Positions 1 through 10,700 of a DNA stretch of 20,797 nucleotides are shown one piece after another. Source of the stretch: Apostichopus parvimensis (lineage: Eukaryota > Echinodermata > Holothuroidea > Aspidochirotida > Stichopodidae); assembly GCA_000934455.1 (NCBI GenBank), contig KN883662.1, positions 74,320-95,116 on the forward strand, written 5' to 3'. Below the pieces are notes generated by a model. That model ran no database searches, was not told the origin of the DNA, and saw only the letters and a list, made by a program, of their open reading frames with translations. A program made the translations under genes and the position numbers. Numbering within the stretch: position 1 is the stretch's first letter; every line of letters starts with the position of its first letter.

Positions 1-1620
1 ATCATTCCTACCTTATCGTGTAATTTAGGGATGTATGGCTTTTGGAATTTAAATTTTGGTCGGATAATGGCTTTACCAGATGGCTTTGCATATGTCATAT
101 AAACAAGACATTTCAGGATAACCTACTGCACAGTGCACTGCAAGATGCCACTGAAGAGAACCACAGCTGGAAATTAGATAAGATATACAAATATAAAGAA
201 GAGTCCCCAGCCCTTGAATGGTGACCATGAACATGTTCCAAAGGATTAAAATTGTCCAGCATTTCATTAAAAAAAAGAAAATCTTTAACTTGCTAAACTT
301 CCATGGCAAGGCTGTAAATTTCCGTCCAGAGTTATATTATATCAATAGGAAAATAAGGTGTAATACAGATTTGAAGTATTAATTATTGAAAGTCTGTATT
401 AATCGGGAAATTTTTGGGTGGGAGCCATAACTGGTCAACCATAAACTTGAATTGTGATGTTAGTTGAACAGGAATCATTCACTTTTGGTTTGTAGCATAA
501 GTAATTAAAGCTTCTAATCTAAATACAGAAATTTGGTCAATATTCCGTCCAGCGCGTTTTGAGACACAGGAAAATTGCTGTTATACATGAAACTCCCCAA
601 ACTATCAACATACAGTATACCTTTAACCCCTAAGACTTGCATTAAAGAAAAAGAAAAAGAAAACAATTGCCAAGCTATTAATGAAAGGCAACATTTCTTA
701 CTCCAGCTAGTTTAATTTTCATATTAAAACACTGACAACTTATTAGAATAGGTATAATCCTCCTGAGGAATTCAGGATTAAGTTTTCTTTTCTAAACATA
801 TTTTGATATTATATATACTAAAATGTTAAAGGAGAAATTATTACTAAACCTGCTTACGCTATATCTATTATATTTTTGGTGACCAATTCTCAAACTATGA
901 GATTGCATTTTTTTTACTTATAATGAAACTATATAGTAAGTGGTTTCTCTTTACTAACTCAGTTAACAAAGAGAGAAAAGATATGTTCATTTCATATCGC
1001 AAAATGTAATGGTCATTGTAGTGTACTGAAGACTGATTTGTAAGGGTTTTAAGTTAAGGACTGTTATTGTGTCAACATCAAAGTTACCCTTCTAAGTCTC
1101 TGGAAGTACAGTTGGTTCTGTGACACAGACTAAAAGCAAGCATGCAGACCCTCAGTGGCTTACGCATTGATCAGGTTTAGTTGGAACTTCAAAACAGCTT
1201 TGGTTTTTTAACAAATTTATAGTGGATACTATAGCTTGCCAAAGTACAATGTGTGATTTTTTGGGTAACTATTTCTATTAGAAGATAACTTAGTAAATTT
1301 CTTGACTCCATTGTGAGTGACATCTGGTGTTTTCTGTTCTGGCATTTTTTTCTGTTAATAGAATTGACACTGATACCAGACCAACAGTCTGGTTATGTCA
1401 ATCAAGTGTGTCAGATAGTTGTTATAACTTTTATGTTATATTAACTTGTGGAGTATGCTAGTGTGAAAAAAACGTCATTCTACATGTTACTTTTTGCAAG
1501 CTAAAGTAGGAATTTGTCAATAAAAGTGCTTTGAACTGTTACATGAAAGTATTCAATAGAAAAATTTTCCCATCAGTTCCAACTTCATTTAAATAAGCAA
1601 GTTCTTTACTTTGCCATCAG
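1..1620. other. Upstream intron or 5' flank, no gene seen
   Basis: AT-rich sequence ending in an acceptor (ttgccatcag) before the first visible exon. Because that exon starts in phase 1, at least one coding exon must lie further upstream, so this stretch is most simply the 3' part of an intron. Open frames at 42-224 (+) and 73-309 (-) show no splice-compatible or cysteine-module pattern and look like chance. Confidence 0.6.
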
Positions 1621-1758
1621 CATGTGATTCAGGAACCTATGGAGGCAGCTGCCTACAGACCTGTCACTGTCAGTCTGGGCAGTGTGACAAATTTACAGGA
1701 GTTTGTACAGGATCATCAACAGACTGTAGTAGTGGATGGACAGGGACTAATTGTCAGG
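1621..1758 (+). CDS. Exon: EGF/laminin-type module 1 (residues 1-46)
   Basis: A 138-base phase 1-1 exon with acceptor ttgccatcag and donor gttagt. It encodes an eight-cysteine module in the frame CDSGTYGGSC...CHC...CDKFTGVC...GWTGTNCQ. The CHC core, the C-[DN]-K-x-T-G-x-C segment and the closing G-W-x-G-x-x-C are typical of MEGF/Tie/laminin-type EGF repeats. The last base joins the next exon to make Val46. The exon is extracellular and probably part of a ligand-binding or spacer array. It starts in mid-frame, so more coding sequence precedes it. A decayed copy of this exon lies about 150 bases downstream. Confidence 0.9.
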
Positions 1759-4700
1759 GTTAGTACTGTTACTTGATGGATATAGATCCAATATAACATT
1801 TGATACATTATTAGTGGAAAATGACTTGCTCTGATCTCAGACCTACTCAACTGCGATATGTTGCAGCTTCATTTACATAACAAAACAGGTGAATCATTTG
1901 TACAATGAGGATGTGTTGCAGGATCCCATGGAACAGCTTCCTATACAGAGCTGTTAAGGATACATTTGTTCAATGCAATAAATATATAGAAACTCAATTT
2001 GTATAGAATGGACTGGGAGTAAATATCTGATCATATATCTTAAATCCTGTACATTATAAAAGTACTGTGCATTAATTGTTTAAAACCCTAATGGTTAATG
2101 ACCTCTCCCCCTCCCCAACCTCCCCTACTCCTCCCAGTACAGTCAAAACATAGTCACCAAAATCAAACTTTTAGACATTTTTATTGCCACTGTAAGAAAA
2201 TTTGTACTCACTGGGACATTTGATATCCAAAAAAATGCACTGGATTATATATCAAGTTTAGGATGGCAGCTGAGACTGGTCAGGTTGCATGAATATTATA
2301 TAGTTGTTAAAGGTTTTCAACTTTCAGCTATACATTTATAAAAAAATATTACTTTTTTGGACAATTAATGCACCAAAAAAAGAATTTAGCCAAGTTTTGT
2401 GGATTTACATCTTTTGACCAGTTTTCTCAGAGAGATAATTGTCATCATTTCACTAAATCGTAAGTGATCTCTTCATGATGTTTTCCACCATCTCATGACT
2501 AGTTTGTCAGTTGGAGGGGGGGGGGGGTAAAGATGGTTCATTGAGTTTTATCTCAATGTCTCCTGTTTTTCCAAATAACTTTATTTTGATGTTACTACAT
2601 ATGTTGGAAGATGTTATGCTGTTGCAATGGTAGTACTTTCCTTCTCTTGTTTGTGAAGGTTTAAATGTTTTTGCCAGTAAGTCAAATTTCAATTTTCAAA
2701 TTTCAAAAGACTAGCTTCAGTGGACTGTATGTCAAGATCTTCTTTGTGGTGTACATTCCAACTGTGTCATTTTGATGATACCTTAAGTCTACCATGAAAT
2801 TTTCTCTGTATGGAGTGCTTGAGGAATTTTCTTAAAAACAAATCAAACTTTGACTGAAACAAATGACAGTGGAATCCCCACAGTTTGATAAGAAATGTAT
2901 TTCATATTGAATAAATATATCTTAAATATGTGTTGATTGTGTTTAAACTTTGCATGTTTCTATTAATATTTAGTCCTCCTATCAAGAACACAACATCAAA
3001 CATAAAGCCTTAGTTCTGAACAGAATGCAGATTTGGGTCTAAGAATAGCAGCTGAGCTTATTAAAGAATACCACATTTGGAGAAAAATAAAGAAGATTAA
3101 GAGTATAATGAAAAGAACAAACTACTATAAACTGACATAAATTGGCTTTCAAAGACATGATTTGTAGATCTGTACAGTTTGTATTACCTATAGACATGAT
3201 GGTTTATGTAGAGATGCATGTAGTTAAAATTGTTTGGTCTCAATAAGAATTTACACAACTAACCGTAACAGAAAAGCAATTCTTCAAACTTCAAACGCAT
3301 TTTGAAAACATTTGTTTTTATCCCTGTAGTTCCTGATGTTTGTACTACTGACTATTATGGATCTACCTGCACTGGTAAATGTCACTGCGTGGGGAATGTT
3401 GCATGTGATAAGATAACGGGAGAATGTCCAAACCAAAGTTGTGCTCCAGGCTATGAAGTTCACATGGAACAAGTGAATTGTGAAGGTATGGCTTGAGTCT
3501 GGACTGGAAATTGTGTGAACTAAAATTCACATAGAAAACCAACTTAAAATAATAACTTTGTTCTAAAACAATTTAATATTCTCTTAATCTAATTTAGAAA
3601 TTACAAATCCTGGAAAGAAATTTATCGCCACAACCACAGTGTGGCATATATTACTTTAAGAAGAATGGTGTAACCATGGAAATGTGTTTGTTTCCCTTAG
3701 AGTGGCACAGTCAAATAAATTGATATGCAGTTTCCAGTAGTCTCCTTCAAGCTGTGGTTAAATTTTGCAGCCACAAGAGTCTTGGTCAGAGCTGAATTGT
3801 CACTCTTAAAATATCAAAAGTAATCAGGATGTCTGCTGCTAATTCCAAGAAGTGACTAAACGTGTTATCTTGGCGATAATTATATATTAAATTGAGAAGA
3901 GAAGGTGAGAATAAATTATCAACAGTTAGAAATTGAGGGCAAAATATCTTTGCCTTTCTCATTTTTTTAATGTTAAAAGAAAGATATTACATTAAATCAG
4001 GGCATAATATACAAAGATATTACAATAACTAGCAGTATAGTGAATGACATGGAGAGCATTTTGATTCACAGAATGCCTAGGGCCACGCTTCGGGGAAGGC
4101 TGTGCAGATGATTGTCACTGTTCAGAAAGTTACTGCAACAAAATAACAGGAAGTTGCTCTGGAGGTTGCAACCCTGAATGGGTGGAACTATTTTCACCCA
4201 ACTTATGTCAGACAGGTAAGAAACATTCTGTCATGATTGCATCAGAGGATTGTACCACCTGGTAATATGAAATGACATTTAAAGAAAACTTAGAAAAATT
4301 GTTAGTCCTGAAAGAGAATTAAGCATGTTGACATGATTCATTGCTATATATGATGTGGGGAGTCTGTACCTACTCCAGTTCTTGTCTGAACTGTGATCAT
4401 TGTAATGATGAAGTTTGTTACCCCCAATGAAGTAGAGAACCTGGTTACAGGAAATGCCTTTATCAATTGAACCCATAAGGTATTTGTCAGTGACTGCGTT
4501 AATTAATGATTTCTGATTCTTTAGCCGTCGATCAGTTTGTATCTCTGCAGCTGCCTACATCAGAGGATCTAAGATGAATCACTGTTACCAGCAATTTAGA
4601 CAATTTGAGTTAATAAAAAAATGCATTTGTTAATTAAATGTCTGTAATCACATAAAGCATGACATTGCACAACAATTTTACCATTTTGATTTGTTTCTTT

Positions 4701-7700
4701 ATTCTGTCATACTGCTTGGTGTCATTAAGTTTATGGCAATTTTTTGTTGAGTCAAGCAAACAGCTCATTTGTCCATGAATACATATATTAGTAAAGGTGT
4801 GCTCATTGTAACTTGGGGGAAGGTAATATGCTTAAGGTTTGATTCTCAATTATTCAGTTTAGGCAATCATGATTTAATGTTGTAAATTCAGTAAATGATG
4901 TTCAGGGCATTGCGCTACTGAATCTCAATACATTCTCATCAAAGTCTTATCTTTGCAATTTCAGTTCTTTCTTATCAAAATATTGGGTGTGCAATATCAG
5001 TTCATTCTCAGCAAAGTATTACCATTCTAGTTAACATATAATGGTCCTAGCACAGTATGATCTTATTCTTATCTCTTATAAAGACCACTATGAGTGTTCC
5101 TCATTCCTTCCTCATTTAAGGTCTAATAGATGCCGCTTATATCCGTAAGAATCCTGGAGTAACAGTTCCTGTGACTTGCACAGCTGCTAAGGGTCCAAGT
5201 GGCTCAGACATTAATAGCTTAAATTTTGTTCTGTCAAGACATCATGAGATTTTAGATGCCGATGGCATTTCTTCTGCACAGTCGAGTGGTAATGCAACAA
5301 CGAGAACTGTTCCATTCATGGTAGATAATATCACAGATGGCCAGACACTTTACTGTCAGCTGAGGAAAGATGGCAAGAAATATGCAGTATATAGCATAGC
5401 TATAGATGTTTTTGGTGAGTAGCATACTTGCATCTGTTACATTTGTACTTTAGGGTTCAACCGTGGTCTCTTTAGAATTGCTAAGTATTCAGCCGGAAGG
5501 TGGCAAAGCCATTTTCTTTGTATGTTTGAAACACAGTTTGCAACTTGCAACTTGTAACAGTGAAGTAAGTGAACTATTCAAAACTATGGAAAGATAACCT
5601 AAAGGAGGATGTTAAATATATATAAATTTAACTAACTATGATATGACAATGTCTTTAGTTCTAGAGAAGAAAGTTTGAAGTTTAACGTAATGTAAACACA
5701 ATATGCTCTCATGCTACCACACTTGCTTTATTTGTTTTAGTTACATTTGGAGATTTGATTTCTTAATACTCTTTTGAAATTGGTGTATCATTGACTTTCA
5801 TGCTTCTTTTAAACGTTACAATTAATACAACGTACCAATAGGTAAACTGAGTTTTAATGTTTTCTTCTTTCCTATGTTTTACTTAAACTTCAATCTGAAG
5901 GCTATGTAAGGCAACATAAGTTTCAACATTAATGTTGTTTGATGTTATTATGTGGTTTATTGGTCCATGTACTTTGGTGAGTACAAGTATTTTATTGTTT
6001 TTGATATAGATGAATGTTAGTGAAGTCAACATGTGTCAGAATCAAACCTTTTAAATACGATATCTCCAGATTCAATGTTTATTTAACTTCAGTCTGTATA
6101 AATTGCTCCTTGCACATTGGCAAAGATCAAAAGGTTATTTTATGTCAACATTGTTTAGACAAAATGTTTGTCCATGGTTAAAAGGTTGCACTTTGCTTTT
6201 AGTGTAGGATTTTCTTCACAATAATGATAAACATGTTGAAACTGCTTTATCAACTTTGAATAATAGTAGAATAAAGTGGAACTTGAGAATTTTCGTGATG
6301 ATCAGGTAGCTCACAGTGAAGTTGTATTCTAACAGTCTGGCCTTCACCATATATGTTCATTGCTTGCAATTCTTGCAATATCATATAAGAAAATATTGCA
6401 ACTGATTGCAATCTATGACTAGCTATTATTTACACTTAATTGTACACACCTTCATATAACTTTAAATTAATTACAGACTATCCTTAAAGGTAGCAACAAC
6501 ATTACCAAATGCAATAATTAGGTTATATGTACATAAGTAGTATTATTACCAGATTTCTACTAGGCCTACTATACAGCTGACTTCAGAACTACAATCCATG
6601 TCCAATTGTAGACATTGGAGAGAAAATTACTCATTCTCTAATGGTTTTATAGTGTTCATTGTATAAAGCAATAGACCATGTTCACATCTGATGAAACATT
6701 ATCTGTTTTTTCTTTACTACTTTCCCATTTGGGCCTCTAGATCTGCCTGTACTGCAATCTGCTCCAAAGAAAGGTTCTATAACTAATTCAACAGTCACCA
6801 TCAGCTGGTCAGCCTGGGATGAAGAAAATGAAGATGGGGACCCCCCTGTCATCGGGTATAAACCTTACTACAAGCTGGCATCAGGACTGACTTGGTCTAT
6901 CCAGGATACGTCTACCCCTATCAAGGCCTTGAATTTCACATTTACGGCCCTCACACCAGAGGAAAGGTACTCATTCAGTGTAGCAGCAGTAAGGGAAGGA
7001 GATATGGGAGAAGGTCCAAAGAGTCCAATGCTGAATGCTACCACCATTTGTACAGGTATTTTGTAGTATATTACATCACAGTGCATAGGCTTATAGTTAT
7101 TTGTTACGTCAATTTGTTGCTTGTGACATATCAAAGTTAGTGCATGTGATACTAAATGCATTTCTTGCCAGTGTTAAATGTTGTTGATTCTTTCCTACCC
7201 TTCTAGATTTTATTTTGCAATATGATTGAAAAGGACGTTTTAATAGTTTCACAGCACTCCTCCATGAATTTCTCACAGTGGTTTGTGAGAAAACAAATAA
7301 TGAGAGCGCTGCGGCAATATAGTTATAAGTTAGTGACTTCATGATTTAATGGGAGCAGTGGCGGAGCTAGGGGTATTGGTCAGGGGGGGCGAGAATGGTC
7401 TGTAGGGGCGCTTTCGACACTATCTAAGCGGAGCGCCACCATTGGTTGGCGCGGAGCGTACAGAAATTTTTTGAGTAAAGATACACTCTAGATCGCCGGA
7501 AATGACCCTTTCCGGGCCTTGCTAATTTGCAGATAAACGAAGAATAAATAGGTGTTATCGCCATTTTGTCAGAAAATTACACCAACAAAATGTGACAAAT
7601 GTCAATAGGTAGATGAGAGCGCAATAAAAAAGTCATAATCGCAAATAAGTAAAAAGTGGTAAAAAGCTGAAAAGGGCGCCAGCAGTCCATTTGAGTCCGT

Positions 7701-10700
7701 CAGGGGGGGCATCCGCCCCCCCTGACTGTATGGACGCTCCGCTACTGAATGGGAGGTATGCTTGCTGATCGGAAAAACTACTCTGCACTCACTATTAACT
7801 ACTACATGTTGGTATCAACTACTCCAAGTCTACTGGAAATCTACAGAATGAGTATACAGTGTAACCAATTACATATTGCTACTGTATGGACTTATGGAAA
7901 ATCTACTGCTGACTTCCAAGAAATAAAATATACAAGTTATATAACTTAGGTATGGGCCAGACAGGAAGTTACTGTGTCCTCTCATTTGCACTCTCTCATA
8001 CGAAACAGAGGCAGGGTTACTGATAAACAACACTGTGACATCATGGATGTCATCATACTCAAGGTTAATTTCTCGGCAGTGATCTGTGCAGATAGATAAT
8101 ACAGACAGGTGTAGGGTTTCTGCTGTAGAGAGTAACTGTTGAGGTCAAAGTGTTATTGTTCTACTGGGATTGAAAAGTATATTATTATGATTTATTGTGT
8201 TGAGACTGGTAAATAGAAAGGTAAGTAATACTCTGTGAACTGTGATCTAGGAGGACTTCCAGTCTCTGATCCTTGCTATAATATATTGTAAAGGTAAACC
8301 TAGGGTAAGCTAGAGGATGGGGTATATCTCTGTAAAATACTCTCTGTTAAAATTGCAATGCAACTGATTATTCAATGCAATGCAACCTCTATTCTATATC
8401 AAATTTAGGGCAGTGTTTAGTAACCTTTCCTATGTTACTTTATACCCCTTCTGCAATTCACCTTACAAAAGTTTGATGTCAATATAAAGTGCACATTAAC
8501 CTTAGTTCCATCTGATGATAGGCCAATTCTCAGAAACCTACACATTAGGTTGCACCCTTGTTATTTTCTTCTTCTAGAACATATATAGTGAATAGATAGT
8601 GAATTGTTGGTATCTTAAAAAATGTTTGAAAATTACTTTCAACCCTTTATTTTGCAGAGGGTATTGCACATGTCAAAAACATAATGTTATTATTATTAGC
8701 TTTATATTAAAATGCATAAAGGTACTATTTTATACAGAATTAAGTTACTAGTTGCTTCAATCTATTGATCCTTTTCAGTTCCATTAAGTGGTCCAGGAGA
8801 AGTTCAAGCAAATGTTGCTGGTGAAAGGCAAGAAAATGTAGAGATAACTTGGCAGGTATTTCAAATATAGCAAAATTCTTTTTAAAACATGCATATTTGC
8901 AGATTTAACACTATTCACTTGAAACAAGACTAGTCCCATATTGTATCACTTATTCTGCTAGTTTAGTATCCCTAAGGTAATAGTTTTGTTAGTTTATTAA
9001 GTCTGTAAAGTTCTGCTCTGTTCACGAAGATAAATTTCACAAATTTAGATCCCGAATCAGAATTTCATAGAGGTATGAAGAACATTGCTATAGTATCTTT
9101 CTCTGTAACCCCACAATGGATGCTGTTTTTGCAATGTTATCTCCATTTTCTATTGTTTTTTTGAAAAAAAGAAAAAAAGTCAGGTTTCACAGTAGATGTG
9201 GTAAACAGTAGGAGTTACATATTGTATTGATTGCTTATAATCAAGCAAGGAGGCCAGTAGCTTCTCATTTACAGTTCTGATTGTGCTTCACATAAATGGA
9301 GCAATTTACATGAACATTTATTGAGTTGAAATGAACAAAATTGGTGAAGTGAAATTCTACAGCTGGCTTGAAAGTTGATGCATCTGGTTTGTCCTGCTTT
9401 GCTATGCAGTTGAACTTATATTTTTACGGTTGTGTACAGAGCTATTAGTGTAATTCTTGGTATTGTGAGAGGGCAAGGAATCAGTTAAATAGGCCACTAG
9501 CTTTTGCTCGCTTTTGTTATAATAACATTTGAGGTACGCTTCTGTAATCTATAATTTCATACCACAAAATGTGAATAAACGGGTATGTGACATAAACATA
9601 TTTATTGATGTAAATTGATGTAATTCCACCTCTTTCCGTGTATTATGTAACCACGCATACCAGGTACCGGTAGTAATCAATCGTGGTATCTTTCTACTGA
9701 CAAATTACTGTTCGTAAAAACTTGATGTAAGGTACGAGTACTAGAAAAATCTTTCAGTTAGGAATATGTAAAGATAGTTGAAACGAGGATCTTACATTTG
9801 AAAATGTCTACTGCACTGCATTTGCAAAGGTACCCTCAGATAAACAAGTTAACTGTGGAAGTGGTGTGTCTAAGTTCATCATCTACTACTCTTCAAATAA
9901 AGTGGAACCAAATGATGAGGGAACTAAGGATATTCTGGATCCTGATGCTACATCACACATATTGGAGAACCTAATGGTGGGGAAAAATTACACCTTCCAA
10001 ATGACACTGACTACTGCTGGTGGTGAGAGCCCTTTCAGTGATGAAGTAACTCACCTTTTACCAAGTGAGTTAAAATTCAACTGCATTATTTATATCCATC
10101 TTGTTTACAAATATGTGCACAGGTCTACTATAGTAAAGGTTTATGGTATAGCAGAATTTCTTGGGATTACTTAGATATGTGATGAGACGTTAGTGTAGAA
10201 AGGCTCTGAGGTTGTAAAGAATTCAGTGTGGAAGGGGGGGGGCAGGGTGAAGGGTGGTTGGCATCTGTAGTTGTGATCGANNNNNNNNNNNNNNNNNNNN
10301 NNNNNNNNNNNNNNNNNNNNNNNNNNNNNNACATACATACATATTTTGGTTAATTTATCGTACAGGTAATATAACTGTGATACCTGATATAATGAACAGG
10401 TAAATATTACCAGTGTTTTTCTGTACCTTGTTTTCTGCATCTTCAGTACTACCAGCTTTGTCCTCAGAACCTGAACTTGGGGCAAGCAGCTGTGATAGAG
10501 TGAATATAACATGGAGAAAATGGCAAGAAGGAGTGGATGACGGAACTCCACCAATCTGTGGTTATATCCCTTACCATAAGTTAACTGCTAATTTATCATG
10601 GACTGCCAATGAGATGGTACCTCACCAAGGTCAAAATTTGGAACTGTGGTTTGAATTTGTAAACTTGACTGAAGTGTCCAATTACACGTTTGCAATTGCT

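Larger units (their letters stand above)
1759..3329 (+). other. Intron 1
   Basis: Phase-1 intron from donor gttagt to acceptor tccctgtag. It contains the decayed EGF exon copy at 1910-2030 and a run of 12 G at 2516-2527. The rest is AT-rich with no supported gene. The minus-strand frame at 2507-2692 begins in the poly-G run and looks like chance. Confidence 0.85.
7056..8778 (+). other. Intron 5
   Basis: Phase-1 intron from gtattt to gatccttttcag. It carries a hAT-type MITE at 7356-7747. The frames at 6868-7161 and 7109-7342 on the minus strand, and at 7749-7949 on the plus strand, are shadows or chance. No other element was seen. Confidence 0.85.
10065..10446 (+). other. Intron 7, containing an assembly gap
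   Basis: Phase-1 intron from gtgagt to ctgcatcttcag. It holds a G-rich tract (10234-10259), a 50-N gap (10281-10330) and an (acat)n stretch just after the gap. The true intron length is unknown. Confidence 0.85.

Noticed and set aside
42-309. Short open frames at the start of the window as an upstream exon
   Set aside because: They show no cysteine-module, Ig or signal-peptide pattern and no suitable splice pair.
6868-7161. Minus-strand 97-codon open frame
   Set aside because: It is antisense to the FN3 domain 1 exon, which has clear domain motifs and splice sites on the plus strand.
7749-7949. Gene next to MITE copy 1
   Set aside because: It begins at the MITE target duplication, has no domain pattern and lies inside an intron.
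9840-10064. Alternative acceptor at 9838-9839 for the second half of FN3 domain 2
   Set aside because: It would leave the frame out of phase with the phase-0 exon ending at 8855 and remove the W-x-x-P link.
10171-10554. Minus-strand 127-codon open frame
   Set aside because: It runs through the 50-N gap and overlaps the FN3 domain 3 exon in antisense.
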